Origin: Gavia stellata
Lineage: Eukaryota > Chordata > Aves > Gaviiformes > Gaviidae
Assembly: GCF_030936135.1 (NCBI RefSeq)
Contig: NC_082637.1
Span: forward strand, 4,787,001 to 4,851,000
DNA length: 64,000 bases
Reading direction: 5' to 3'
Positions 36,601 through 44,856 of this stretch are shown here, piece by piece. Under the pieces are notes generated by a model. The model saw only the letters and a program-made list of their open reading frames with translations, did no database searches and had not been told where the DNA came from. How positions within the stretch are numbered: the stretch's first letter is position 1; each line of letters starts with the position of its first letter. The position numbers and the translations under genes are program-made.

Positions 36601-38878
36601 CCATTGCTGCTAAAGAATTTAACTATAAGGAGTTTGTTCCAACTGAGACAATTGAGTGTTTAAGAAGAAATCCTTGAAGTGGTTGTTTTTTTAAGGAGCT
36701 AAGAGTCTCTCCTAGCAAATTAATCAACCAGCAGAAGAGCCACAATAATATTTGCTGAATGAAAACTCAGTCAATTACATACTAAAACATGTTCTTTTCT
36801 CCTGGTGGGGAAAAACCTGGAACCCTTAAAGTCCAGCTGTGCAATCAAATCCGTGCACTAAACTCATCAGGAGCGTGCTGAAACTGCTGAAACACTGTGT
36901 TTTGAAGGGGCCAAAGATCTTCTCATAAAGCGGCAGTTTTTTTAAGGTTGTTTTAAATTAAAGAGGGCAGCCAGGAAATACCGGTAAAGCCTGCAGCCTG
37001 TCATTGCACTGAAGCAGGGCTCCAGCTCTGCAGCACTTCACAGCGGCGTTTGCTTTGCAAACGCTCAACTGGAGCAGATTGCACTGTGAGAGCAAGCTCT
37101 CGCTTCAGGTATTCCCAATCACAAACATCCAAAAAAACCCACCCAGTCAAGCCAAAGACCAAATTAAAAGAGTGATGAGATTGCTGCAGTAATAGTTTTG
37201 AATTATACTGGGATTTTTGCCTTTTAGTAGTAGATCTTAGTATGTGAAAGGGCTGTATTTAGAAGATTTTTCTTGCAAATCCCAGGGCTGGAAAGCTCAT
37301 CTTTTTTATTCTTGCCCCTCGTGAAGATTGGCATGCTCCATTATAACTCCAGACCATGAGATATGATGTAGCCCAGGAAATAAAACTGCAGCATCAGGCA
37401 ACCCTTCCACCCTACTCTCATGCAGTTTTTCTGTCCCTGAGCCTAAAATTTTGCTCCCACCAGAATTTCTCATTTAGAAAGCTTCTTTCCAGAGAAAGGA
37501 GTGCTTTACTTTTTGGCTGTGGAAAATGTCAAAAGGGTTGGAAGTGCTTAAGAAGCACAGTACTGCTGGAACCGCAGTAACCCTTCCTCCAGGTGTTTAT
37601 TTTACGCGCACGCACTGCAATCCAGCTACAGTCCCTCCAGGAGGACCTGCTGCAGTTTGGTGAAGGCGGGGGAGGAGGGAAAATCTCATTTGGAAATGAT
37701 CTGCATCATTGGAAATGAAATACATCATTAAAAGCAGAGTGCTCCAGCCTCTGGCCGGGTGCCAGGTATGCGGTAATTTATGGATGTGCTATGTGCTCCC
37801 TGCACATCACCAGAGGCAGCACTGCAGAGCCAAGGGCTTTCGGCATCTGGTACCTATCATTTCTGTGCTCGATGCTTTTTTTACCTGCTAAGGATGGGCT
37901 GGGCGATCTAGATGAGGAAAGCGAGGGATTTAAACCTCCTCCTCCCATCTTTCCCATTCCCTTTTTCCTAGTTCCTAGCCCAACCTTAACCATACCATCA
38001 GTGAGGATAATTGCCGGTCTCCCTGCTCTCAGACCCGTTATACTCGGCAGCGCTGGGCTGCATTAGCTGCGGGGCTGATTGCTCGTCCTGCCTCGGTGGG
38101 TCTGTAAATGGACATGCCATTGCACAGGCAAAAGAGGTGACAAGTGCCCCACACCAACCCTCCCATGTGTGGGGTGGCTGTGGCTGCTTAGGGAGATGTT
38201 GGGTTTTCCAGTTGCAGTTGCAACGTTCAATCACGGCTGTCTTTCTAGAGAGAAACTCTAGTGCTAGCACATATATGGGAAAGTACTGAAAGAGCATTAA
38301 TACTATGCAATTTAATAGCATGCCCAGTTCATAACATTTGCCCAATAAAGTGGCCATCCGTACCATCCGTAACGTGCTGCTAATTTTCCTTTGGCAGATA
38401 CTTTTTCAGGTGCAATGTGAAAATCCCTCTGCGTTACAAGAGACGGGACTACAAAGTCTTTGAGTGTGCCAAGGTCACCGAGAGCTTTGCCAGCAAAGCC
38501 CGGAGCTTGGTGCCAGTCAAATACGAGACCATTGTGGTCACAGGCTTTGAAAAGGGCGCAGGGACTGACGCCAATGTGTTCATCACCATCTTCGGGTTGA
38601 ATGGGGACTCGGGAAAACGGGCGCTGAAGCAGAAGTTCAGGAACCTTTTTGAGCGGGGCAAAACCAACAGGTTTTACTTGGAAACGCTGGACATGGGGGA
38701 GCTAAAAAAAGTCCGGATTGAGCACGACAACAGCGGTCTGGCCCCGGGCTGGCTGGTGGAGCGTGTGGAGATCACCAACTCGGCGACTGGTGTAACTACC
38801 ATATTTCCCTGCGGGAAGTGGCTGGATGAAACCCGGGGTGATGGGTTAATCTGGAGGGAGCTTTTTCCTAGGTACTGA
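1..38878 (+). CDS. LOXHD1: LOXHD1, C-terminal portion (9 exons, gene level)
   Basis: The coding join is 1-150, 2905-3032, 7458-7575, 14376-14553, 20051-20236, 32808-32978, 34097-34235, 35674-35835 and 38398-38878. It totals 1713 nt: 570 codons and a TGA stop. Splice phases are 0, 2, 0, 1, 1, 1, 2, 2 and every junction restores the frame, with GT-AG introns throughout. The product is a string of PLAT (lipoxygenase homology) beta-sandwich domains. In the numbering of this partial protein these are the tail of one domain at 1-50, then domains at about 51-170, 181-307, 312-425 and 453-569. Mammalian LOXHD1 has about 15 PLAT domains, so these would be roughly 11 (part) to 15. LOXHD1 localises to hair-cell stereocilia and is needed for mechanotransduction in mature hair cells; loss causes deafness DFNB77 in people. 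The start codon and earlier exons lie upstream of the window. Identification rests on recognised protein sequence and is firm. Confidence 0.95.
151..2904 (+). other. LOXHD1: LOXHD1 intron (2.75 kb)
   Basis: Donor gtaggc and acceptor tcctcaccag. AT-rich sequence holding a 28-base T run at 1537-1564, which may be the reverse-strand tail of a retrocopy. I see no other gene, RNA or recognisable repeat. Confidence 0.8.
1537..1564 (-). repeat. poly(T) run of 28, possible poly(A) tail of a minus-strand retrocopy
   Basis: Twenty-eight uninterrupted T on the + strand. Read on the - strand it is an A run preceded, 23 nt earlier, by ATTAAA (+ strand TTTAAT at 1588-1593). That is the normal spacing of a poly(A) signal to the cleavage site. 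The body of any retrocopied transcript (about 1565-1750) has no reading frame I recognise and no clear target-site duplication, so the retrocopy reading is only a suggestion. Confidence 0.5.
2905..3032 (+). CDS. LOXHD1: LOXHD1 exon (window exon 2; start of a PLAT domain)
   Basis: 128 nt, entering in phase 0 after acceptor ccag and leaving in phase 2 at donor gtacag. It encodes residues 51-92 of the partial protein, beginning [10 protein letters not shown] with the first strands of a PLAT domain. The calcium-loop motif reads GGTDAT and the following FG..G element reads FGSNGNTE, so the usual GDS is GNT here. Confidence 0.93.
3033..7457 (+). other. LOXHD1: LOXHD1 intron (4.4 kb)
   Basis: Donor gtacag, acceptor ccctccag. 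The only repeat I recognise is a short decayed CR1 3' end at 5838-5910. The remainder holds nothing I can name. Confidence 0.8.
5838..5910 (-). mobile_element. CR1 LINE 3'-end fragment, old
   Basis: The + strand reads gatcacaggatcatgggat followed by a diverged match to the reverse complement of the CR1 3' terminus (aagctggaagggtca). It is short and degraded, with the CR1 body lost. It lies in a LOXHD1 intron, antisense to the gene. Confidence 0.55.
7458..7575 (+). CDS. LOXHD1: LOXHD1 exon (window exon 3; PLAT middle)
   Basis: 118 nt. The first base G completes the arginine codon split across the intron, giving [10 protein letters not shown], then [14 protein letters not shown] and HWFLER. 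This is the F-E-R-G...F...I/L...K-I/V-R-I-x-H/T-D-x-G...W core of a PLAT repeat. It exits in phase 0 at donor gtaatg. Residues 93 (split) to 132. Confidence 0.95.
10227..10440 (-). mobile_element. CR1 LINE 3' fragment
   Basis: Begins with aatcatagaatgacagaatg and runs through the typical tttgggctggaagggacc and catctagtccaaccc blocks. This is the reverse complement of a CR1 3' end, so the element lies on the - strand and is 5'-truncated. Its internal block (gacatcttcaaccacatcag and gccccgtccaacctgacct) is shared with the copies at 46661, 59095 and 62608, so all four belong to one subfamily. Confidence 0.92.
12938..13380 (+). mobile_element. CR1 LINE 3' fragment, old
   Basis: A diverged + strand CR1 3' region. 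It preserves the order of CR1 landmarks: ggaaaggctaagg, ttgagaggaaaagggtaagg, gatagaaggaaaaaaaactt, a tagacgtggccttgcag segment, then tgggactagacacctcc and the terminal gactccatgattt. It is more diverged than the other + strand copies in the window. Confidence 0.85.
14376..14553 (+). CDS. LOXHD1: LOXHD1 exon (window exon 4; PLAT end and start of next)
   Basis: 178 nt, phase 0 in, phase 1 out at donor gtacgt. It encodes residues 133-191. The first part ([26 protein letters not shown]) closes one PLAT domain, including the conserved G-x-W-L. After a short acidic linker (EQMMEDTT) the next domain opens with [11 protein letters not shown]. The splice falls inside the calcium loop, splitting a glycine codon. 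Confidence 0.96.
14554..20050 (+). other. LOXHD1: LOXHD1 intron (5.5 kb)
   Basis: Donor gtacgt, acceptor ctccttccag. It contains a long, old CR1 at 17137-18080 (- strand) and a pyrimidine-rich stretch near 15320-15357. Nothing else is recognised. Confidence 0.8.
17137..18080 (-). mobile_element. CR1 LINE, old, about 0.9 kb of the 3' part
   Basis: Starts with aatcataaaatcacagacac, the decayed reverse complement of a CR1 3' terminus. It continues through CR1 blocks recognisable in this orientation: cacctccagggatggggatg, ctgagccctcctcagtgtct, gcatttctccctgctgaact and cagtcccagtatcgaccc. It is the longest and one of the most diverged CR1 copies here. The left part of the CR1 coding region is absent. 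The inner boundary near 18080 is approximate. Confidence 0.82.
20051..20236 (+). CDS. LOXHD1: LOXHD1 exon (window exon 5; canonical PLAT core)
   Basis: 186 nt, phase 1 in and phase 1 out (donor gtgagg). It encodes [20 protein letters not shown], the complete PLAT calcium-loop and strand motif. [12 protein letters not shown], the [10 protein letters not shown] core and the HDNKG turn follow. Residues 193-253. Of the four complete domains this one and the last keep the motif best. Confidence 0.97.
21306..21326 (+). repeat. poly(A) run of 21
   Basis: Twenty-one uninterrupted A. An AATAAA lies at 21243-21248, but 57 nt upstream is too far for a normal cleavage signal, so a processed-transcript origin is not supported. 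Confidence 0.7.
21487..22018 (-). mobile_element. Solo LTR of an avian endogenous retrovirus (ERVL-type), antisense to LOXHD1
   Basis: A 532-bp element bounded by TG (21487) and CA (22017-22018). It is flanked on both sides by the identical pentamer ATAGC (21482-21486 and 22019-22023), a 5-bp target-site duplication as expected of class III/ERVL integrations. Sequence near the left end (gtggtttaacccaactggca, agccgctcactcactccccc) matches a widespread avian LTR whose sense strand is the - strand here. An AAT microsatellite at about 21631-21666 and a TTTAAT (ATTAAA on the - strand) at 21607-21612 sit where that family carries its ATT-rich tract and poly(A) signal. No internal gag, pol or env sequence remains, so this is the product of LTR-LTR recombination. 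The family name is not assigned. Confidence 0.88.
21631..21666. repeat. (AAT)n microsatellite inside the LTR
   Basis: About twelve uninterrupted AAT/ATA units. The position corresponds to the naturally ATT-rich segment of this LTR family, expanded after insertion. It is likely length-polymorphic. Confidence 0.9.
22380..22790 (-). mobile_element. Ancient CR1/L3-clade LINE relic
   Basis: Weak but ordered resemblance to an old amniote LINE 3' region read in reverse orientation: agaactgggtcagacggagg, tgcctgaggaagagg, then gtccagactctccagg, ggcaatgaggcccacagctc and ggttccccttctccctg. The matches are interrupted and the boundaries uncertain. A profile search would be needed to confirm. Confidence 0.4.
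23668..24062 (+). mobile_element. CR1 LINE 3' fragment, well preserved
   Basis: The + strand CR1 3' region opens with ggctgagggagctggggttg and continues through gagaagaggaggctgagggg, ggctggatattaggaaaaat, gtgaagcactggaacaggct and gcccagggaggtggtggagt. It ends with ggttggacttgatgatctta and the terminal gattctgtgattt, the octamer-type CR1 tail. It is the best preserved sense-orientation copy in the LOXHD1 introns. Confidence 0.95.
26955..27105 (+). mobile_element. MIR-like ancient SINE relic
   Basis: Contains the tRNA-unrelated MIR core order: ctgccactggcttgctgaat, gaccttgcgtaaatcaca, ctgtacctcattttcaatta, ttagggataaaaattattca, then agtgttttgagatgtactga. Diverged but collinear. Such amniote MIR copies are rare and old in birds. 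Confidence 0.6.
28990..29057 (+). repeat. 68-bp exact direct repeat, copy 1
   Basis: Starts accttgtgctgaggattt and ends cctttcctgttgt. Identical base for base to 30470-30537; the offset is 1480 bp. I recognise no repeat family. Confidence 0.95.
30470..30537 (+). repeat. 68-bp exact direct repeat, copy 2, with a 17-bp tandem echo
   Basis: Second identical copy of 28990-29057. Its last 17 bases (gtttcctttcctgttgt, 30521-30537) recur immediately at 30542-30558, a 21-bp-period partial tandem that copy 1 lacks. Confidence 0.95.
30770..31192 (+). mobile_element. CR1 LINE 3' fragment
   Basis: The + strand CR1 3' region runs from ggaattggagcatctgttgt through gaggagaggctgagagagct, atgtgtacaagtagctgatg and gggttgcccagagaggttgt to cagggggttggactagacat. 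It ends in a decayed tail (aatgattctgcagttctgtg). Confidence 0.92.
32808..32978 (+). CDS. LOXHD1: LOXHD1 exon (window exon 6; PLAT end)
   Basis: 171 nt, phase 1 in, phase 1 out (donor gtaaga). It encodes residues 255-310: [14 protein letters not shown], then [19 protein letters not shown]. This is the G-W-x-L-x-x-I/V and R-W-L-x-x-x-x-x-D-G closing half of the domain opened in the preceding exon. A short helix-like tail ([11 protein letters not shown]) links to the next domain. Confidence 0.97.
32979..34096 (+). other. LOXHD1: LOXHD1 intron (1.1 kb)
   Basis: Donor gtaaga, acceptor atgctttaaag. Nothing recognisable inside. Confidence 0.8.
34097..34235 (+). CDS. LOXHD1: LOXHD1 exon (window exon 7; divergent PLAT start)
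   Basis: 139 nt, phase 1 in, phase 2 out (donor gtagtg). It encodes residues 312-356: [12 protein letters not shown], then [19 protein letters not shown] and KKRRFER. The strand pattern of a PLAT opening is kept, but the G-A-G-T-D-A calcium-loop motif is replaced by DAETKE and FG..GDS by EGKLGRS. The same substitution pattern is what I recall in mammalian LOXHD1, so it is ancestral rather than damage. Confidence 0.96.
34236..35673 (+). other. LOXHD1: LOXHD1 intron (1.4 kb)
   Basis: Donor gtagtg, acceptor tttcctgtag. It holds only a short GT dinucleotide run near 34489-34503. Confidence 0.8.
35674..35835 (+). CDS. LOXHD1: LOXHD1 exon (window exon 8; PLAT middle)
   Basis: 162 nt, phase 2 in and phase 2 out (donor gtaagt). 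It encodes residues 358-410: [19 protein letters not shown], then [20 protein letters not shown] and [14 protein letters not shown]. This is the middle of the divergent PLAT domain. It has an unusual Cys/His-containing turn (CVGHCPKDG) where other repeats have K-V-R-I-x-H-D-x-G. Confidence 0.97.
35836..38397 (+). other. LOXHD1: LOXHD1 last intron (2.6 kb)
   Basis: Donor gtaagt, acceptor cctttggcag. No repeat or gene that I can recognise. Confidence 0.8.
38398..38878 (+). CDS. LOXHD1: LOXHD1 terminal exon (last PLAT domain and stop)
   Basis: 481 nt, phase 2 in, ending at TGA 38876-38878. It encodes residues 412-570. The first 40 residues ([20 protein letters not shown]) finish the previous domain and link. 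The last PLAT domain then runs from [20 protein letters not shown] through [22 protein letters not shown] and [11 protein letters not shown] to [10 protein letters not shown] and the C-terminus ELFPRY. The calcium-loop motif is canonical. Mammalian proteins end at the same place (LFP plus two residues), which supports this stop over splicing at the gt just before it. Confidence 0.97.
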
Positions 38879-38943
38879 GGAGGGCAGGGCTGCAGGAGGG
38901 TTTCAGTCCCTTCTGCACGTGCATTTATCTCATTATCATCATT

Positions 38944-39362
38944 TTAGAATCTTAGAATGGTTTGGGTTGGAAGGGACCTTAAAGATCATCTAGTCCAACC
39001 CCCTGCCATGGGCAGGGACACCTTCCACTAGACCAGGTTGCTCAAAACCCCTTCCAGCCTGGCCTTGAACACTTCCAGGGTTGGGGCATCCACAACTTCT
39101 TGGGGCAATCTGTTCCAGTCCCTCACCACCCTTATAGTGAAAAATTTCTTCCTTATATCTAATCTAAATCTACCTTCTTCCAGCTTAAAGCCATTACCCC
39201 TTGGCCTATCACTACATGCCCTTGTAAAAAGTCTCTCTCCAGCTTTCTTGTAGCCCCCCCTCTTCAGTTACTGGAAGGCTGCTATAAGGTCTCCCCGGAG
39301 CCTTCTCTTCTCCAGGCTGAACAACCCCAACTCTCTCAGCCTGTCTTCATAGGAGAGGTGCT
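38944..39362 (-). mobile_element. CR1 LINE 3' fragment in LOXHD1 3' end
   Basis: Begins tagaatcttagaatggtttg and contains ttggaagggaccttaaagat, catctagtccaaccccctgc, tctgttccagtccctcacca, aatttcttccttatatctaa and ggctgaacaaccccaactct. This is the reverse complement of a CR1 3' region. It starts about 65 bp after the LOXHD1 stop codon and is antisense to the transcript. Confidence 0.95.
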
Positions 39363-39504
39363 TATACTGTTTTATATTGCATTTTACTTTTTAAAATGCT
39401 GCCTTTTATATTGAGAGATTTTTAGTAGCAAGATGTTCTTCCTGGGTTAACATTTTGTAAAGGTAATACTGCTTTTTTTAAAGTGCATATAAAATTGTGA
39501 ATGA

Positions 39505-39510
39505 AATAAA
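39505..39510 (+). promoter_or_regulatory. LOXHD1: Candidate LOXHD1 poly(A) signal AATAAA
   Basis: Canonical AATAAA, the first after the stop codon, in an AT-rich context followed by a T-rich segment (tatgtttctcgcttattta). Confidence 0.5.
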
Positions 39511-39530
39511 TATGTTTCTCGCTTATTTAT

Positions 39531-42500
39531 GACTAAAACCCACAACTAGCAGAGCCATAAACTATCCTATAACAGCTGCGGTGCCATCTTCTGCTTTCAG
39601 TGCTTTGCCCTGCCAGGTCTGGGAAAGTCCACTGGCCTCCACCACTGATGGGGTCACCTTTTAGATGAGTAAAGAGAATAAGAGAATTGAGACAATATAT
39701 TTAAGAAAATTGAGCTTGGAGATCCCAGTTTCCCCCACTTCTGGCAACTGTGAACACTGCGTGGCCGTACACACACATGCACACCTCCAGAAAGGACCAC
39801 ATCGAAAGCAGTGGGCACAGCCGGGCTTTCTGCAGGGAGGGTTGGGAAGGACCTGGTATCCACCCAGCCAGGTCTCAAGTGGTGCTATCTGGGTGTATTT
39901 TCCACCCATGGGCTTTTCTCCCATGCCAGACCCAGTTCCTGGGCTGGATTCATCCGAGTCTGCCCAGAGCTGAGATCTACGGCTATGGCAGCCAGAGCGA
40001 AAGACCTACCAGATAATCAATTCCACTGCAAGGAAGCTGTGCTAACTATATTCAAAGCTGTCTCAGGATAATCTTACCCTATATGGCCTGAATACCAACT
40101 CTGTTTCAGAGCAGCTGCCATTCATTTTAAGTTTTTTCTTTTCATAAGGATTGCTGGTTTGATTTTTTTTGTTGTGAAGAAGGGATTTCCCAACCCCAAT
40201 AAGGGCCAGTGCTCCTGTAGATGAGCTCTTCCCAGCTCCTCGCATCTCTACAGGTACCAACAAGAAAAGCTGTTTACAAATCATTACTTCTGGAGGCCCA
40301 CCTCCCTCCCCAGGGAGCAAAGCGTCAGGACACATCTTTTGGAGGAGAAAGGGGGGTGTCTGAGCCACCATGAGAAGAAGACCTTCTTTCTGGTCCAGCC
40401 GTGTCCTAGGAGAGGTTGTTCCCCCTCCCAGAAGCTGGTTTTAAACAAGCACTTTGTGGGAACAGGGATCAAATGGGTCAAGAGTGGGTTAAGCCCACTG
40501 AGCCCACCCACCCCATCAGTCTCTGGGTTGGGGAAGATGCTTTGACTGGGAGATGACCTGGATGTGCCTGGCCACAAGGCAGGACTGTCCCACTGCTGAA
40601 TCCCTGCCTGGTCATGGGCAAAGGAGACCCCAGCAAAGGCTGGTGATGCTGAGACAGGAGTTAGGGGCATATTGCAGGTGCTGTCAATTGCTCCTGGACA
40701 TTTGAAAGCTGCTGCATCCCACCAAAGCCCCGCCGGGGAAGTACTGCATCTTTATTTTCTGCAGCAGGCACCAGCAAAAAGAGTCTTGAGCTTTTTCAGG
40801 GCTGTCTATGCCAGCTCGCAAATAATAGTTCAGACTAATTCATTTTAGAAACCTTTATGGTAACTGATGGTTTTGGAGCAGAGCAAGTTGCTTAAATGAG
40901 CCCAGTAATCAACTTCATCAATGATCAACTACTTACTGATGGTAATAATAACAGCAGCATTTACTGGCTGTATTCTCCCTCCTCCTCGCTGCAGACTGGT
41001 GTGACCAAGCTCTGAGCAAGGACTGAGCCGGGGGCTGGGAGCTCACAGGAGGAGCAGGACAGACCTCAGGAGGGCTGAAGGTGGGTGCTGGGGTCAGCAG
41101 CCCCGTTGCATCCCTGGGACCCTGCTGGGATGGGGCTGGTGCTCCCCAGACAGCCAGGGGGGCCCACGAGCAGAGTCTGGAGCGTTTGCTTTTGCTGTGC
41201 TTGTGCAGCGTCGTTGCAAAGCAGCGGTTCCCCAGCGGGTGTTTCGAAACAAAAAAAGGATCCGGCTTTTGATCTCTCTGCTTTCCCTCCCATCCCAGTC
41301 TACCAGGGCTATGAAAAACCCTCCCTGTCAGTAGATTTGTCCCATTTTTAGACAAATGTCTGCTGCAGTGAAATAGGAGCTTTTCCCAGTAAAATGCTGT
41401 AGTCCCAGCATTTCCAGTTGGCTCCAGCCAGCACCCACTTGATGCGGAGATGCCAGAGATGCTGGTTTTACAGTATCGCAGCAGTTTAACCCCTGCCAGC
41501 CCCTGAGCAAATTCACTGTGACGCACGCGGGACCTGTACTGCTCTATGCTTCCAGCCCTTGGGAGCAGTGAGGCAGTTCCTGGTCCATACACCATCCCTG
41601 CATGGGGCAAGGAGGAAAGAGAAATCCTTATCTTGCATATGAGATGTGCTCACATCCAGGGGTAATCACACGTAGCAAGTAGCTACAGCCGTGGATTGAG
41701 GTCCTGCTGAAGCAGGAGTGAACATCTCAGGGGTCACCAAATCACTGCATAGGTGGGAGATGGGATTGCAGATACCAGAGTTGCCATCAAAACCAGCTGC
41801 CAGCCCTGGACGGGCATGCTCAAGACAAAAGCTGTGCTGACCTCCAGGCAATGTTGCCCTAAAACGGGCCAAGGGGGAGTTTGCTGATACAAGGTCAGCA
41901 ACCTCACTGCCTTCCAGGAAGGCAACCTTGGCAAAGCATGAAAAAAAATTCTGCTTTTTTCTTCTGAAGACTTCAGAAATCCTCCTTGTTTGTGCAAAAC
42001 TCAGCTCCACCCTGGCTCTGGGGAGTCGGTCTGTTGCTACAACAACTAATGCTACCAAAGCAATAAGGCAAGAGTGGACTTTTTCCAAGGGCTGGATTTG
42101 CATTGAGCTGCTAAAACCAACACGTTCTTGGCCAAATGGAGAACTGAAGAGGAGGAAAGCTAAAATTGTCCTATGGCTGTGCCTTTTGCAGGGCTCAGGC
42201 GATCTCTGCCTGCTGGGGCAGAGCTCCCCAAAGCTCTTGGGCAGATGCGCAGCTCTTGCAGACCCTGCCACTCTCTACCTTTTTTTTTTTTTGTTCTTCA
42301 TTTCTTAATTGGCGTGGTTTTAATGCACATGCCTTCAGCTAAGACCGTTAATGTAGGTGAGAAGCAAGAGCAAAGGACAAGAATGGCAACACCCAGCAGA
42401 AGTCTTCAAAACCAGACTGTCCCATCATCTCTGTGGTCCCCATCATCTTAGGAGCCCAATGGAGTGCTGCATTTATGAAAGCACTTGGGTGCTGCCAGTG

Positions 42501-42758
42501 AAAACAAGTATCACCAAGGAGTCCTTCGCAGTGTTGGATGCTACAAGGGACTGGTTGTCTCTTGCTGCAGGACACAGAGAATTATTTGAAAATCTCTAGG
42601 AAATTGTTGTGAAACATTTTTAATAGCATCATATACCTCCAACAACCTTACGTGCATGAAGGCAGAATAACTGAGGGCTGTGAAGTATCCGTCTTATAAT
42701 CTCCTAGGCCCCATTGTTATGTGTAGAGGCCCATTTTGACATACAAAAAAGCCTCATT

Positions 42759-42789
<31 letters not shown>

Positions 42790-44111
42790 ATTGGTATTTG
42801 CTGTTGAGGTTGTACAGCTCTGAGCTGCTACCTGTGGGCCAGCTGAGGATTTAGATACTACACAACACAAATAAGGGCTAAGCTTCCCGACCCCGGGCAG
42901 CTGCTGTGAGAGCGGATGCTCGCAGTGAATAAAGATGTTGCATCTTGCCCCTTGCATTATACCTTAATGGGCACAACCCTCGCTCCCCCCCAACACAGCC
43001 ACCGGTTACTGCTCGCAGCGCTCGGTGGGGCTGTTATCAGATCGCGGCGGCGTGTTTGCTGCGGCAGCTTTGAAGCAAAACTGATTGCCATCTCAAGCAA
43101 CTCTCTCAGTGCCGTTACCCTTTCAAAGGACATCAGCAAGGTCTCAGTGAGCAGCTGAGATTTTCTCCAGCTGGACCCGTAGGTCATTTTTAACCTGTTT
43201 TCTGTTTTCTGAATTTGTAAAAGCTTCCTATAATGGGAGCTTCGTATTGCCTGAATATGGTGCATCCCTTACGCAGCCTTTGCTGGATGCTGGAGGAGCT
43301 GGCAATTCCCCTTGGCTACGGGAACCAAATCTCCATGATCAGCAGCCGCCTATCTCCAAGGCTAATTTAGTCTAATCACATAGTCAAAGCTGGGGACTGG
43401 TCTCAGCCATTCTACATGAAGTGCATGAGGAGGAACAGCTGAATCGAGAGTGGGTAGGAGGAGAGACTGGCACCATTCGTCGTGGGAAAAAATAAAAGTG
43501 CAAGAGGACCTATGAAATGAGCTGTGCAGGATGCACAGGTTGGTGTATGGCCCATTAGATTCTCCAATGGGTGACAAAAGGATTGAAAACACTCCCAGTT
43601 ACAGCTGCATTAGTTTGGAGGATTTTTGGTTTTTTCTAATAAGTTTCTCTTTCCTTAGTTTTTAAACAAAAGATTAACAAGGAGGGAGACGCTTCTCCAC
43701 TGGGAAGAGGGAGGACCTGTCAGTACCTCTGCAGGACTCGCTAGAGATATCCTACAGGCACCGTGGCCCGTGTTTAGAGAAGAAATCTCTCTTTAACAGG
43801 CAATTTTCACTAGAAAGTGATTTTGATACCTAACCATAAAACCGGTGCTACAGGACATCACGCACGGTGGTGTGCCGGGCGTGCAGAGCCTCACCTCATC
43901 TCCGCCATGGAGCTCGAGCACCAACAGCCTCTGCAAACCAGCTGGGCAGAGCATTTCGTACCCCAGCAGCATCTCTTTTGCACATCAAAGTCCAAATGCA
44001 TAAGCAGTGAAAAGAGAATTGACTCTGACCCAAAGAAAGAAGAAATGAGCGGTAAATAAAGACCAGGCGATTGCCCTGCCAGGTGACTTCTGCGCGGCAC
44101 AGGTTTATAGT
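39531..44111. other. Intergenic region between convergent LOXHD1 and RNF165
   Basis: About 4.6 kb with no exon, RNA gene or CR1 that I can identify. It holds an AAAAC microsatellite (42759-42790) and two open minus-strand frames of 225 and 201 codons (40933-41610, 41666-42271) that resemble no known protein and are judged non-coding. Confidence 0.65.
42759..42790 (+). repeat. (AAAAC)n microsatellite
   Basis: About five AAAAC units in a 32-base A-rich tract. No mobile element is recognisable upstream of it. Confidence 0.85.
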
Positions 44112-44127
44112 TAGCAATGCAGTTTGT

Positions 44128-44133
44128 TTTATT
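44128..44133 (-). promoter_or_regulatory. RNF165: Candidate distal RNF165 poly(A) signal
   Basis: TTTATT on the + strand, AATAAA on the - strand, at the far end of the AT-rich tract downstream of RNF165. Proximal alternatives exist, so use of this one is a guess. Confidence 0.4.
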
Positions 44134-44856
44134 AGTTATAAATAAAGTACAAAAAATCCACCAAAAGTGAATCTAAGCATTTACACAATTTCTAATGTCT
44201 TTTCATTTCTTCAATGCACTATTGCTTTAATATTAATAATAAATATTTTTCTAGCTTTCTTCTATAAAATAGTCTATGTAGCAAAATGTTGCACAGCACA
44301 ACAGAACAGCAGTAGGAGTACAAAAATGTGGGTGATCCTTTCAACAGCCCAGGTCATTAAAGGAGAGGATTTTTGTTCGCTCACCCCTTGTTTTACCGAT
44401 CCCTTTTGCAGTGTCTTTGGGAGCAGGGGGAACAACCGACCCCTGTCCCCGCACGGCTCAAAACCGCGGCTCCAGGCTACAGGGGAGGAGTGTTACAGAG
44501 CAGCAAGGAAAAAAACACAGACAGGTTTTAAACCCAGGGTAAGGCAAAGTCAACAAAGCAGAGCAGCACCCTGAAGGGACAGAGAGAAAAATATTAAGAT
44601 ACAGCCGTTTTGTGCCTTTCTAACCCAAATGAGAATTGCATCCAAGACCTTTTGGGGCGGACGGCTGCTGGCTGAGCACACGCATCGAACCCCACTTCTG
44701 TCCATCCGTGGCCAAGCACCTGCGCTGACCAAGAGCGGTTATGGCTTAAAGCTTAAAATATTAGCAAGGGTGCTCTAACCCTCTTGTGAGGCTCGAGCAC
44801 TTGATGTCCAGGAGCCTTTTGGGAAAGGACGGTGCATTGAGAGAGCAGCGCGGCCA

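Larger units (their letters stand above)
38879..39530 (+). other. LOXHD1: Predicted LOXHD1 3'UTR, largely CR1-derived
   Basis: The first AATAAA on the + strand after the stop is at 39505-39510. Between stop and signal lies an antisense CR1 (38944-39362), so about two thirds of the predicted UTR is transposon-derived. The cleavage site near 39520-39530 is inferred only from the signal. Confidence 0.45.

Noticed and set aside
38871..38876. Possible donor (ggtact) just before the LOXHD1 stop, which would extend the protein
   Set aside because: The protein ends at the same place as mammalian LOXHD1 and no downstream PLAT-like exon exists before RNF165.
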